Source: Chitinophaga sp.
GTDB taxonomy: Bacteria; Bacteroidota; Bacteroidia; Chitinophagales; Chitinophagaceae
Assembly (NCBI RefSeq): GCF_019236475.1
Contig: NZ_JAFAIX010000012.1
Span: 620,001-684,000, forward strand
Direction of reading: 5' to 3'
Length of the DNA: 64,000 nt
A model generated the notes under the pieces. The model worked only from the letters and a program-made list of their open reading frames with translations, was not told where the DNA came from and did not search any database. Shown piece by piece: positions 54,088-62,947 of the stretch. The position numbers were made by a program, and so were the translations under genes. Each line of letters starts with the position of its first letter. Positions within the stretch are counted from its first letter, which is position 1.

Positions 54088-54122
54088 AAAAAAATCCCGC
54101 CACGAAGGCGGGATCTTTTTTT
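54088..54122. terminator. Bidirectional terminator
   Basis: ATCCCGCC (54094-54101) - ACGAA - GGCGGGAT (54107-54114) between an A-tract and a T-tract, serving the convergent Sua5-type and C1 peptidase genes. Confidence 0.9.
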
Positions 54123-54160
54123 ATGGGAAATATCTTACTCTAACAAAGCCAGTACAGACC

Positions 54161-55309
54161 TTATTTAATTCCCAATTTCTTTGCAACGTCAGCAGGTAAA
54201 GCTTTTTTGTTTACCATGTAGCTAGTGGTTTTATACTGGAAGTAAGGCAGGGAAGCGTAGAAGTAACCCTGACCGAAGTTTTCAGTACCCCAAGAGTTTT
54301 TAACACGGAAGTATTTTTTACCGTTCTGGTCTTTCACCATACCTACGATGTGCATACCGTGGTCGTCCTGAGTTTCGTAGTTATCGAAAGCATGTTGGCG
54401 CACTTCAGCAGTGATAGTTTTCTCCTGAACAGGTTGCAGGAATGCATTTTTCTTTTCTTCGGCAGACATATCAGACCAATCTTTATCAGGAACGATCGCC
54501 AGACCTTCTTTAAAGTTGAAGCCTTTTTCGCTTACGTCAGCAGCCCATGCAATGGTATAACCGTTCATGATAGCGTTTTCAGCGATGTTGGTGAAATCGT
54601 TCATGTCTACGTTATATGCTTTTTCCCAGTTCCAGTTGTCTGGTACTTCCAGTACAAATGGTGCGTTGTATGGGTGGTGAGTGAAGGAAGTGATCAGTAC
54701 ATAATCATCAGCATTCAGTCCCAGTTCTTTAGCGAAAGACTGCGGCGTATAGGATTTACCGTTATAGTCGAATTTAGCAGGAGCATCGCCCATGTAAGCA
54801 TTCAGGATGCCGTCAAAAGCTTTTTTCCATTCAGGATTGATGGTACCATTGGAGTTACCTACTTTGGTTACCAAGCCTTCCAGCAGACTTTCCATTTCTG
54901 CGTGGTTGTATGATTTCTGGCGGTTGCCATCGTATACGCTCTGAGGAACCAGACCATATTCACGGAGGCAGAGGATATCATCAGGGAATCCGCCACCTTC
55001 GCCGAAGTTGGCTTTAGCGTGCATTCTTACAAAGTTGTCCGCTTTTAAAGGGTACATTTTACGCACTACGAACATTTCGCTCAAGTTCAGGCCTTTTCCT
55101 TTGCCATTGCGGAGCAGTTCGGATTCCAGGAAAGACATGCCGGAGAAAGACCAGCAAGTACCGGTACGGCCTTGGTTCTGAACATCAAAGGCGTCCATGT
55201 TCTTAATAGTGGTGAATTGGTATTTGCTGCCCTCTATGTTGGTGGCGGTTTGCGCAAATGCCGCTGTACTGCAGAAAACAGCAGCACATATGAGCCATTT
55301 CTTCATCAT
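54161..55309 (-). CDS. Secreted C1-family peptidase (bleomycin-hydrolase/aminopeptidase C-like)
   Basis: Papain-fold cysteine peptidase. The signal peptide MKKWLICAAVFCSTAAFAQ is followed by the catalytic Cys52 in QGRTGTCWSFSGMSFLESEL. The catalytic His is in DDHGMHIVGMVKD, and the Asn in FRVKNSWGTENFGQGYFYAS. Family blocks such as GEGGGFPDDILCLREYGLVP are typical of the C1B bleomycin hydrolase group. At 382 aa it is shorter than E. coli/lactococcal PepC, and the signal peptide indicates a periplasmic or secreted variant. Single gene. Confidence 0.92.
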   Translation of the reverse strand: MMKKWLICAAVFCSTAAFAQTATNIEGSKYQFTTIKNMDAFDVQNQGRTGTCWSFSGMSFLESELLRNGKGKGLNLSEMFVVRKMYPLKADNFVRMHAKANFGEGGGFPDDILCLREYGLVPQSVYDGNRQKSYNHAEMESLLEGLVTKVGNSNGTINPEWKKAFDGILNAYMGDAPAKFDYNGKSYTPQSFAKELGLNADDYVLITSFTHHPYNAPFVLEVPDNWNWEKAYNVDMNDFTNIAENAIMNGYTIAWAADVSEKGFNFKEGLAIVPDKDWSDMSAEEKKNAFLQPVQEKTITAEVRQHAFDNYETQDDHGMHIVGMVKDQNGKKYFRVKNSWGTENFGQGYFYASLPYFQYKTTSYMVNKKALPADVAKKLGIK

Positions 55310-55391
55310 ATAATATTGACTGAATTTTTTATCAAAGGACCAAATATAAGGGAAACAGCCCTTTCAAAAAGCTAAAAGTTTGATGAGCGGG

Positions 55392-55949
55392 TTACTGCTC
55401 AGGTCTCTCTGCTGCGTGTAAAACGAGGTCTTTTTCGAATTGTTCACGGGTGATTTTCCATTCCCAGAGAGCCTCATCATCCTTGTTTTTCATGGCTCCA
55501 GCGAATGACATTCCAATTTTCTGTAATATTTTAACAGAGGCATTATATTCCTCTTCAGTATGGGCAATTACACTTTTTACATATGAATGACCAAAGGCAA
55601 AATTGATCAGGGCTTGGGCCATTTCGGTTCCCAGGCCTTGTTCCCTGTGTTCGGGACTGATTTCATAGGCAATTTCCACAATGCCATTGGCATCGGGTTT
55701 TCCTTTGAAACCACCTGCTCCTATCAGTTCTCTTTTTTCTTGGTGGATGACCATGTAGAAAAACCAGCCCAATAAGGTAGGGTCATTTCGTAGCTTATCA
55801 TAGGTAACAAGAATTACTTCTGGGTATTCAATCCAGTTTTCTGAGATGCTAATACCCAGATGGTTTGCCAATACATCACTACCTTGAAGGAACAGTTCAA
55901 AGTGTTGTAGTGTGCACGGCAACAATTGCAGGTGCTTTGTCAAGATCAT
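55392..55949 (-). CDS. GNAT-family N-acetyltransferase
   Basis: Acetyl-CoA-dependent acetyltransferase, 185 aa. The acetyl-CoA loop is EQGLGTEMAQALINFAF, preceded by NGIVEIAYEISPEHR and followed by VIAHTEEEYNASVKILQKIG. This resembles the RimJ/RimL subtype, but the acceptor (protein N-terminus or small molecule) is not predictable from sequence. It lies between the C1 peptidase and polA, all on the minus strand but well spaced. Confidence 0.88.
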   Translation of the reverse strand: MILTKHLQLLPCTLQHFELFLQGSDVLANHLGISISENWIEYPEVILVTYDKLRNDPTLLGWFFYMVIHQEKRELIGAGGFKGKPDANGIVEIAYEISPEHREQGLGTEMAQALINFAFGHSYVKSVIAHTEEEYNASVKILQKIGMSFAGAMKNKDDEALWEWKITREQFEKDLVLHAAERPEQ

Positions 55950-56014
55950 GTCGATAACGAGTCAAAAACTTTTGGGAATATTTATATTCAGGTTTTGGGA
56001 TTCAATAAGTCGAG

Positions 56015-56047
56015 CAGGTAGCCGGATGTGCATCATCCGGCTGCCTG
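56015..56047. repeat. Hairpin after polA
   Basis: CAGGTAGCCGGATG - TGCAT - CATCCGGCTGCCTG: 14-bp arms with one G-T pair. No T-run on either side, so termination is uncertain. Confidence 0.5.
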
Positions 56048-56076
56048 AACATATAATGGGCCACAGTATATCTTAG

Positions 56077-58905
56077 TTAGTGCGCTTCCAGCCAGTTATT
56101 ACCAATACCCATTTCTGCTTCTACAGGAACGGCCAATGGCAAGGCATTACGCATGCAATCAAGAATTACAGGTTTTATTATTTCTATTTCGGAACGATGT
56201 GCGTCAAAGACAAGCTCGTCATGTACTTGCAGGATCATCCTGGATTTAAATCCATTTTCTTTAAAGGCTTTGTGAATGGATATCATGGCCAGCTTGATCA
56301 TGTCTGCGGCAGTACCCTGGATCGGCATGTTGATCGCATTTCGTTCTGCAAAACCTCTTACTACTGCGTTGGATGAATTAATATCCTTCAGCCAGCGTTT
56401 TCGCCCCAAGATCGTTTCTACATAGCCTTTTTTCTGTGCAGATTTCACCTGGTCTTCCATGTATTGCTTAATGGCAGGATATTGAGAGAAGTAGTTGTCT
56501 ATCAACGTCTTGGCTTCAGACCTGCTGATGCCCAGATTTTCTGACAATCCGAACGCACTTACTCCATAAATAATACCAAAGTTCACACTCTTCGCATTTC
56601 GGCGCATATCAGATGTCACTTCTGTCAGTGGCACATTATACACTTTTGCCGCAGTAGCCGCGTGAATGTCGGTACCAGAACGGAATGCTTCCATCATCTG
56701 TTCATCCTTACTGATCGCAGCGATGATACGCAGTTCTATCTGGGAGTAGTCGGCAGACAGTAACTGGAATTCCTCATTGCGTGGAATGAACGCCTTACGG
56801 ATTTCACGACCTCTGTCTGTACGAATAGGTATATTCTGCAGATTTGGATTATTGGAAGACAAACGACCGGTCACCGCAACTGCCTGATTATAAGAAGTGT
56901 GGATACGGTTGGTGCGTTTATTCAGTAATAACGGTAACGAGTCTACGTAGGTGGATTTCAGTTTGCTCAATTCGCGGAAGATGAGGATATCTTCTACGAT
57001 TTTATGTTTAGAAGACAGCTTTTGCAGCACCTCTTCCCCAGTAGCATATTGTCCTGTCCTCGTTTTTTTGGCTTTTGGATCCAGTTGCAGTTTTTCGAAG
57101 AGTATTTCGCCGAGTTGTTTGGGAGACGCCAGCTTAAATCGTTCGCCAGCTTGCTCATAAACACTTTCTTCGGCTCTTCTGATTTCTGTTTCCAGTTCGC
57201 GGGAATAATCAGCCAGTGCTTTGGTATCAATGGCAATACCTTCGTATTCCATATCTGTTAGCACTTTAGTCAGTGGGTTTTCCACATCGAAGAAAACTTT
57301 TTCCACTTGTTTGGTGGGCAACATAGGCGCGAAGACCTCTTTCAATTGCAAGGTCACATCTGCATCTTCCGCTGCGTAATCGGATACCTTTTCTACTTCC
57401 ACATCGCGCATGCTGAGTTGATTTTTCCCTTTGCCGATCAATGTTTCAATAGAGACAGGTTCATAACCAAGGTATTGCGCAGCCAGGTAATCCATACTGC
57501 GTCTGCCTTCTGGCTCCACCAGGTAATGGGCTAGCATGGTATCAAACACGAGCCCTTTTATTTCAAAGCCATACCATTTGAGAATGATCATATCATATTT
57601 GAGGTTCTGACCTACAAAAAGGATAGATTCATTTTCAAACAAAGGCTTGAATTCATTCAGTATGCTGATCACCGCATCCCGATCTGCCGGCATCGGTATA
57701 TAATAAGCCTCTCCTTTTTTCCAAGAGAAGCTCATACCAACGATATCCGCTTCATTAGGGTCTTTGCCGGTAGTTTCTGTATCGAAAGCTAATTCCTTTT
57801 GTTGGAGCAGGTCTTTGATGAGTGCTGCTCTTTTCTCAGGGGTATCGATCAGGTGGTATTGGTGCGGGGTATTATTGATATTTTTTTCTGGAGCGATGAA
57901 GCTACCGCCGATGCCTTCTTCTGAAGGAGCTGCAGTTGGCGCTTCTGCTGTAGCGGTTACATTACCGAAGAGGTCTGTCTGCACGGCAGAAGGTCTTGCT
58001 GGTGCTTCTTGGTTGGCGCCAGTAGAAGCGAAGTTATCGCCCAGAATACGCTTGCCCAATGTTTTAAACTCCAACTCCGTGAAGATATCCGTGAGTACAT
58101 CGCGTTTATATTCTTTCAGGCAGAAGTCTTCTTCATGGAAAGCCACTGGCACGTCAGTGATGATGGTAGCCAATTGTTTGGATAACAAGGCGTTCTCTTT
58201 ACCTGCTTTGATCTTCTCTCCCATTTTTCCACCGATGGCATCTGCATTTTCCAACACATTTTCCAGTGTTTCATATTGTGCCAGCAGCTTCATAGCGGTT
58301 TTCTCCCCTACGCCTGCGATACCAGGAATATTATCCACCGCATCACCCATTAAGCCAAGGATATCAATTACTTGGGACACACTTTTGATCTGCCATTTGT
58401 CGCAAACCTCTTTAGGGCCCATGATTTCTTCCTTGCTACCCATGTATGGCGGCTTATAGATAAAGATATTATCCCGAACCAGTTGACCGTAGTCTTTATC
58501 TGGCGTTACCATATACACGGTGTAACCAGCATCCGCAGCCTGCCAGGCGAGGGTACCGATCACATCATCTGCCTCATAACCATCTACTTCCAGCAAAGGA
58601 ATGTTAAATCCTTCCAGGATGCGGCGGATATCAGGAAGTGCATCCAGGAGATCTTCCGGTGCATCTTCACGATTGGCTTTATAGTCGGTGAATGTGGTAT
58701 GTCTTTCCGTGGGGGCATGCGTATCGAAAGCAACGGCCAGGTGAGTTGGTTTTTCTTTATTGATGAGATCCAGTAATGTTGTAGTGAATCCGAACTGCGC
58801 ATTGGTATTACGCCCGGTGCTGGTCATGCGCGGATTTCTAATCAGGGCGTAATAAGCCCTGTAGATCAATGCCATAGCATCCAGTAAAAATAGTTTCTTT
58901 TGCAT
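56077..58905 (-). CDS. polA: DNA polymerase I
   Basis: 942-aa replication and repair polymerase with all three activities predicted. The N-terminal 5'-3' exonuclease contains LLDAMALIYRAYYAL and TDYKANREDAPEDLL. The 3'-5' exonuclease keeps its acidic motif FDTETTGKDPNEADIV, so proofreading looks intact. The polymerase motifs A (LLSADYSQIELRIIAAIS), B (RRNAKSVNFGIIYGVSAFGL) and C (LQVHDELVFD) are complete. A Pro/Ala-rich linker of about 60 residues (GANQEAPARPSA) separates the nuclease domains. It is divergent from the ArsC-like gene, with a TAATTTTG element on the minus strand about 40 bp upstream. Confidence 0.97.
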   Translation of the reverse strand: MQKKLFLLDAMALIYRAYYALIRNPRMTSTGRNTNAQFGFTTTLLDLINKEKPTHLAVAFDTHAPTERHTTFTDYKANREDAPEDLLDALPDIRRILEGFNIPLLEVDGYEADDVIGTLAWQAADAGYTVYMVTPDKDYGQLVRDNIFIYKPPYMGSKEEIMGPKEVCDKWQIKSVSQVIDILGLMGDAVDNIPGIAGVGEKTAMKLLAQYETLENVLENADAIGGKMGEKIKAGKENALLSKQLATIITDVPVAFHEEDFCLKEYKRDVLTDIFTELEFKTLGKRILGDNFASTGANQEAPARPSAVQTDLFGNVTATAEAPTAAPSEEGIGGSFIAPEKNINNTPHQYHLIDTPEKRAALIKDLLQQKELAFDTETTGKDPNEADIVGMSFSWKKGEAYYIPMPADRDAVISILNEFKPLFENESILFVGQNLKYDMIILKWYGFEIKGLVFDTMLAHYLVEPEGRRSMDYLAAQYLGYEPVSIETLIGKGKNQLSMRDVEVEKVSDYAAEDADVTLQLKEVFAPMLPTKQVEKVFFDVENPLTKVLTDMEYEGIAIDTKALADYSRELETEIRRAEESVYEQAGERFKLASPKQLGEILFEKLQLDPKAKKTRTGQYATGEEVLQKLSSKHKIVEDILIFRELSKLKSTYVDSLPLLLNKRTNRIHTSYNQAVAVTGRLSSNNPNLQNIPIRTDRGREIRKAFIPRNEEFQLLSADYSQIELRIIAAISKDEQMMEAFRSGTDIHAATAAKVYNVPLTEVTSDMRRNAKSVNFGIIYGVSAFGLSENLGISRSEAKTLIDNYFSQYPAIKQYMEDQVKSAQKKGYVETILGRKRWLKDINSSNAVVRGFAERNAINMPIQGTAADMIKLAMISIHKAFKENGFKSRMILQVHDELVFDAHRSEIEIIKPVILDCMRNALPLAVPVEAEMGIGNNWLEAH

Positions 58906-59018
58906 CGCTAAACCTACGAGTATTAATTTGAATGTACAAAATTAAGGGATGCCTGTCAGTATTCCTTTGAGAGAATATCTGAGGGGAAAAATTACATTTG
59001 TTACTTGAAATTACAGAT

Positions 59019-59348
59019 ATGAAAAAGATATATCATCTTTCCACCTGCGGAACCTGCAAGAAGATCTTGGAAGAAACACAGGCATCAGCACGAGGCTTTG
59101 TATTACAAGATATAAAAAAGGAAAAAATTACAGCAGATCAGTTAAAAGAAATGAAAGATTTGGCGGGTAGTTATGAGGCATTATTTAGCAGACGTTCCCA
59201 GAAGTACCGTCCAATGGGGCTTCACGAAAAGCAGTTGACAGAAAAAGAATATCATGATCTCATTCTGGAAGAATATTCCTTCTTGAAACGTCCCGTAGCT
59301 ATTGTAGATGGGAAAATCTACATCGGTGCTGATGTGAAAAATATTTAG
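59019..59348 (+). CDS. ArsC/Spx-family (arsenate reductase-like) protein
   Basis: Thioredoxin-fold protein with the CxxC site HLSTCGTCKKI. The rest fits the ArsC/Spx/YffB family: FVLQDIKKEKITADQLKEMK, LFSRRSQKYRPMG and FLKRPVAIVDGKIYIGA. The ATG at 59019 (MKKIYHL) is used; an upstream TTG would add seven residues. A TACATTTG box lies at 58993-59000, 19 bp before the start. No arsR or arsB is nearby, so arsenate reduction is only one of several possible roles. 109 aa. Confidence 0.85.
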   Translation: MKKIYHLSTCGTCKKILEETQASARGFVLQDIKKEKITADQLKEMKDLAGSYEALFSRRSQKYRPMGLHEKQLTEKEYHDLILEEYSFLKRPVAIVDGKIYIGADVKNI

Positions 59349-59383
59349 CCAAAGGACTCCGTGTCTGCGGTAGCAAAACTCTC

Positions 59384-59424
59384 CTATTTGTCGTCCCTGC
59401 CCGCCGGGCAGGGACGACAAATAG
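59384..59424. repeat. Hairpin repeat GTCGTCCCTGCCC, copy 2
   Basis: CTATTTGTCGTCCCTGCCC - GCC - GGGCAGGGACGACAAATAG, 19-bp perfect arms. The inner 13 bp are identical to the hairpin at 6398-6426. It lies between convergent genes and may also terminate both. Confidence 0.8.
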
Positions 59425-59442
59425 ATCAAAAAACAGAAACTG

Positions 59443-60540
59443 TTATTGGAGAGATTTGATAAAATCTTGCACCACCGCTTTATATCGTGTCATATCTTGT
59501 TCGTGTTGGAAAGACTTGAAAGGAAAGGCAGCAGCCTCTTTCAGCGCATGTTCCAGGCTAAATTCTTCCTGAGATAAAGAGTAAAAGAAACCTTTCTCCA
59601 TGAGGAATTCGCCCAGATAAACTTGCTCCGATTGTCCTGGAGTAGGAACCAAAATCGCCTTTTTATTCAGCTTCACTAGATCCATCAAGGTAGTATAGCC
59701 AGAACGGCTCAATACCATATCAGACGCCAGCATCGCATCATTTAAATCAGTGGCATTCAAATGATTCACTTGGGTTACGCCTGGCGCTATTTCTTCTGAC
59801 TGCGGAGTGCCAGGTTTTCCACTGACAATCAATGCAGTAATAGATAAATTTTTGATTTGGGAGATGACCATTTGCTCCAGGTTGGAGCGTTGTGGTTCAG
59901 GCCCAGAGATCAGCACCAGCAGATCATATTTTTTCTTTACGTCTTCCTTGGGCTCAAATCGGCTAAGGCAACCGAGGTAAGTAGTATGTGGCGGTAATAT
60001 AGCCGGATGCGCGAGCTCTCCGGAAAGATTATTATCGCCAGTAAAATCTGGTATCCAGCAGGCGCTGTATTTCTTGATGAAATTGTAGTTGATTTTCATC
60101 AATGTACGTTCAATCCAACCCCCGAATGGCGTCTTAATCAGCAATTGATGCGTGATGAAAACAGTAGGGATAGATTTATGGTACAGCCCGAATCGGTTAT
60201 CGGAAATAACTGCATCAATGCCATGCTCTTTCACCATCTTTTTCAACCATTTCTGTTCATTCTTAACAGCCCAATAAATTTTAGGAATCTGTTGAATAAT
60301 TTTCAAGCCGAAAAACTTCCCTTTTTGCGCATATTGAATACGATATCCAGGCAGCGGAAAGATAGTGATATCAGGGAATTCCTGTTGTAAAAGAGCAGCA
60401 TGTTTGCCTTCAGCAGCAATAAAAACTTTACATCCTGCGTTTAGCATTTCATGGATCAGAGGAATATCCCTGGTGGCATGTCCAAGGCCCCAATCCAACG
60501 GCACGACAAGAATTTTTCTGGGAGACAGGATTGTGGACAA
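59443..60540 (-). CDS. MurG-like glycosyltransferase (GT-B fold)
   Basis: 365-aa cytoplasmic or peripheral glycosyltransferase. N-terminal Rossmann part: ILVVPLDWGLGHATRDIPLI and GCKVFIAAEGKHAALLQ. C-terminal donor-binding part: DLLVLISGPEPQRSNLEQMV, then VTQVNHLNATDLNDAMLASD, VLSRSGYTTLMDLVKLNKKA and ILVPTPGQSEQVYLGEFL, a GT28-type UDP-sugar site. It is not MurG itself, because the typical lipid I block is missing. The acceptor is unknown. Confidence 0.85.
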   Translation of the reverse strand: MSTILSPRKILVVPLDWGLGHATRDIPLIHEMLNAGCKVFIAAEGKHAALLQQEFPDITIFPLPGYRIQYAQKGKFFGLKIIQQIPKIYWAVKNEQKWLKKMVKEHGIDAVISDNRFGLYHKSIPTVFITHQLLIKTPFGGWIERTLMKINYNFIKKYSACWIPDFTGDNNLSGELAHPAILPPHTTYLGCLSRFEPKEDVKKKYDLLVLISGPEPQRSNLEQMVISQIKNLSITALIVSGKPGTPQSEEIAPGVTQVNHLNATDLNDAMLASDMVLSRSGYTTLMDLVKLNKKAILVPTPGQSEQVYLGEFLMEKGFFYSLSQEEFSLEHALKEAAAFPFKSFQHEQDMTRYKAVVQDFIKSLQ

Positions 60541-60649
60541 ATAATTAAATTTTTTTTGCGAATTTAGCTTAAATTACAAATGGACATTGTTAAGAAAAGG
60601 TAAACTCTGAGGCAGGAATTATTTAAAGCATAAGTATATAATCATCAGT

Positions 60650-60772
60650 ATGAATAAGATAAAATGGGTGGTAATTGTTCTTCTTTGTGGAAGTCTGGCT
60701 ATGGAAGGATGCAAGGTATTTAAGAAAAACGATTGCGGATGTCCCACCATGAACAAAAAAAGAATGCATTAA
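60650..60772 (+). CDS. Short lipoprotein, 40 aa
   Basis: ATG at 60650 opens MNKIKWVVIVLLCGSLAMEG, then CKVFKKNDCGCPTMNKKRMH and TAA. The basic start, hydrophobic stretch and MEGC lipobox (Cys21) are a textbook lipoprotein signal, leaving a 20-residue mature peptide with two further Cys in DCGCP. Tiny lipoproteins ending in a C-x-CP motif occur widely in Bacteroidota, but their function is unknown to me. Divergent from the glycosyltransferase gene and 94 bp before the next gene. Confidence 0.6.
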   Translation: MNKIKWVVIVLLCGSLAMEGCKVFKKNDCGCPTMNKKRMH

Positions 60773-60866
60773 TACCCACGTTCCTACGGCACAAAAGCAT
60801 TAGCCTTATCTTTATCCCATGAATACCTGACCAAACAATATTTTCGGGGAATTACAATCATTTTTC

Positions 60867-61115
60867 ATGAAACCTGTAGATAGAGATTTATTGATCCTGC
60901 TACATGAAGATAAGTACACAGAGCAGCAAATTCAATCTGCCGTTAGACAGATCAGTGAGATGTTGACGTTAATTGAGACTATGGATTATCTGTGTGCTGT
61001 AGTAGAAGTAGCCAACTGTAACAGAAGTAAAGTTTATAACAAACGTTCCGTGCTGGAGAAAGCAATCTCCCGCAAGGCGCATAAACCATTCGAATTCATT
61101 ATTCATAAGAACTAA
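60867..61115 (+). CDS. Hypothetical protein, 82 aa
   Basis: Small cytoplasmic protein with no recognised domain. It is helical (LLILLHEDKYTEQQIQSAVR, ISEMLTLIETMDYLCAVVEV) with a basic C-terminal part (NRSKVYNKRSVLEKAISRKA). It lies on the + strand between the short lipoprotein and the arginase-fold gene, with its own spacing of about 95-120 bp on each side. No strong promoter is visible directly upstream. Confidence 0.5.
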   Translation: MKPVDRDLLILLHEDKYTEQQIQSAVRQISEMLTLIETMDYLCAVVEVANCNRSKVYNKRSVLEKAISRKAHKPFEFIIHKN

Positions 61116-61202
61116 TAGCAGTTGAGTCCCCACTCTTCTGTGTGTATATGTTGTGCCCATATTTTAGCGTTTTGCTTTGATTCTTAATTAAAATTCTTGT
61201 TG

Positions 61203-61210
61203 TACGTTTG
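61203..61210 (+). promoter_or_regulatory. Candidate -7 element of the arginase-fold gene
   Basis: TACGTTTG matches TAnnTTTG, 23 bp before the ATG. TTTG lies 23 bp further upstream, a bit more than the usual 19. Confidence 0.4.
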
Positions 61211-61233
61211 CCATCATTAAATCCTATTAACTG

Positions 61234-62373
61234 ATGGCTGATTTTTCGCACTTGCAGGATTTTCTGCACCCTGTTTCCAAAGCTTTGCTGAATGATGATC
61301 TGGAGTATGATGCATTCCAGGTTGGTGGCATTATTGACGCATATGAAGCCAATCATATTCCCGATATTGATGCCGCAGATATCATCCTGCTGGGAGTAGG
61401 CGAAGAAAGAGGCAGCGATTCCAATAGAACAGGCACCAACGGCCCTGATATGATTCGCCGGGAATTATACCGTCTTTACAACTGGCATCGGGATATTAAA
61501 TTGGCAGATGTGGGAAACCTTCGCTCCGGCGCATTCCTCGCTGATGCATATGCTGCCATGAAAACCGTTTTGGCAGAAGTATTACAGTCCAATAAAACCG
61601 TTATCATCCTCGGTGGATCTCATGATCTCACTTATGCACAATACAAAGCATATGCTTCTCAACAACTCATCATTGAAGCCACTGTGGCGGATGCGTTGAT
61701 TGACCTGAAAGAAGATTCCAATATTCGCAGTGAACGTTTCCTCATGGATATGCTCACAGAACAACCTAATTACCTCCGTCATTATAATCACCTGGGCTTC
61801 CAAAGCTATTTCGTACATCCAAGAATGTTAGAAACGCTGGATAAACTGCGGTTCGATTGCTACCGTTTAGGAAGAATACGGGAGAATATGGAAGAAGCAG
61901 AACCAGTGTTACGTCATTCCGATATGTTTAGCCTGGATATCAATATCATCCGCCATACAGACGCTCCTGCCAACCACCTCTCTCCTAACGGTTTCAGCGG
62001 AGAAGAAGGTTGCCTGCTGGCGCGATATGCGGGCATGAGTAGTCGCTTAAGCAGCTTCGGTATTTATGGTTATCGTCCTGAGAAAGATAAGGAAAACCTG
62101 ACTGCACGCCAGATTTCACAAATGATCTGGTATTTTATGGATGGTAGGGCCATCAAAAACAAAGAAGCATTATTGGAACATCGTGATTCCTTCTGGGAAT
62201 TTCATATAGCCTTTTCCGATATAGATACCGTGTTCCTGAAAAGCAAAAAAACAGGACGCTGGTGGATGCAATTACCAGACAGTGAGTTTGTACCATGTGC
62301 ATACAACGACTATCTGTTGGCCAGCAACAATGAAATACCAGAGCGCTGGTTGCGCCACCAGGAAAGGTTTTAG
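61234..62373 (+). CDS. Arginase/formimidoylglutamase-fold protein with degenerate metal site
   Basis: 379-aa ureohydrolase-fold protein of the Bacteroidota formimidoylglutamase-like group. The N-terminal glycine block ILLGVGEERGSDSNRTG and NGPDMIRRELYRLYN are typical. Two of three metal motifs are altered. The usual GGDH is GGSHDLTYAQYKAY, and the usual DAHxD region reads EATVADALIDLKED without the His. The third motif reads FSLDINIIRHTDAP, keeping only part of SxDxDxxDP. The enzyme may bind metal differently or may have lost ureohydrolase activity. No hut operon genes are adjacent, so I do not assign hutG. Confidence 0.75.
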   Translation: MADFSHLQDFLHPVSKALLNDDLEYDAFQVGGIIDAYEANHIPDIDAADIILLGVGEERGSDSNRTGTNGPDMIRRELYRLYNWHRDIKLADVGNLRSGAFLADAYAAMKTVLAEVLQSNKTVIILGGSHDLTYAQYKAYASQQLIIEATVADALIDLKEDSNIRSERFLMDMLTEQPNYLRHYNHLGFQSYFVHPRMLETLDKLRFDCYRLGRIRENMEEAEPVLRHSDMFSLDINIIRHTDAPANHLSPNGFSGEEGCLLARYAGMSSRLSSFGIYGYRPEKDKENLTARQISQMIWYFMDGRAIKNKEALLEHRDSFWEFHIAFSDIDTVFLKSKKTGRWWMQLPDSEFVPCAYNDYLLASNNEIPERWLRHQERF

Positions 62374-62403
62374 CAGGAATCCGAATGAATATTATTGAAA
62401 GGG

Positions 62404-62424
62404 ACCGCCGCATAACGCGGCGGT
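62404..62424. repeat. GC-rich hairpin after the arginase-fold gene
   Basis: ACCGCCGC - ATAAC - GCGGCGGT, 8-bp perfect arms, about 30 bp past the stop and without a T-run. Possible terminator. Confidence 0.45.
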
Positions 62425-62472
62425 ACTAATTGCAGGTGTAGGTGTTATATGCTTCAGCCGTTTAGAGCCGTA

Positions 62473-62882
62473 CTAAATCTCGTATTCGCGATACAACTCC
62501 GACAACCGCTCTTTCAGGAAAGCAGCTTTGTTATCAGTAGAAATCATATCGTCGTCTAGGCCTTGCATGGTGCTTTTGTGTAGCTTCTCCACGCGTTCGT
62601 CTATCTTTTTGAAATACGCATCTTTTTTCTCTTCCCAACTAACTTGTTCAGACTGGAACTTGCCGATGGCAGTAGCATCCAGGTGAGCGTTTAATTGCTG
62701 TACCGTTGCGGAAAGGGTGCTATCGAGCGCCCGGTAATACATGGAGGCACAGTTATACATGTTGTTGCTTTTGGCAAGGCATTGCTGGTACCTGGCTTCG
62801 ATAATATCGAGCGGGTTTGCCTGCTGCTGGGCGTACGATGTAGCACACCCGAAAATGGCGAGTATAGGGTCAGGTTTCGCAT
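62473..62882 (-). pseudogene. LprI-like (DUF1311) protein, frameshifted in the signal peptide
   Basis: The frame ending at 62473 has an ATG at 62760, but homology starts well upstream of it: NPLDIIEARYQQCLAKSNNM and before that ILAIFGCATSYAQQQ, a signal peptide end. The matching start is the ATG at 62882 (MRNLTL), which is in another frame. Joining MRNLTL to ILAIFGCATSYAQ needs one extra base near 62867. The gene is therefore frameshifted, either as a real mutation or as a sequencing error. The mature part resembles the lysozyme-inhibitor LprI/DUF1311 fold, with paired Cys (QQCLAK and YNCASMYY). Confidence 0.6.
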
Positions 62883-62947
62883 AGGATATCTATCTATGCG
62901 ACAAAAATATGATTATATGCCGAAAAATACTAATTCGAAACAAAGAC

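Noticed and set aside
56015..56047. polA terminator
   Set aside because: The hairpin is strong but has no T-run on the minus strand, so I list it only as a hairpin.
62691..62882. 63-aa protein starting MRNLTLYSPFSG
   Set aside because: After the sixth residue it leaves the LprI-like frame. It is better explained as the start of the frameshifted LprI gene.
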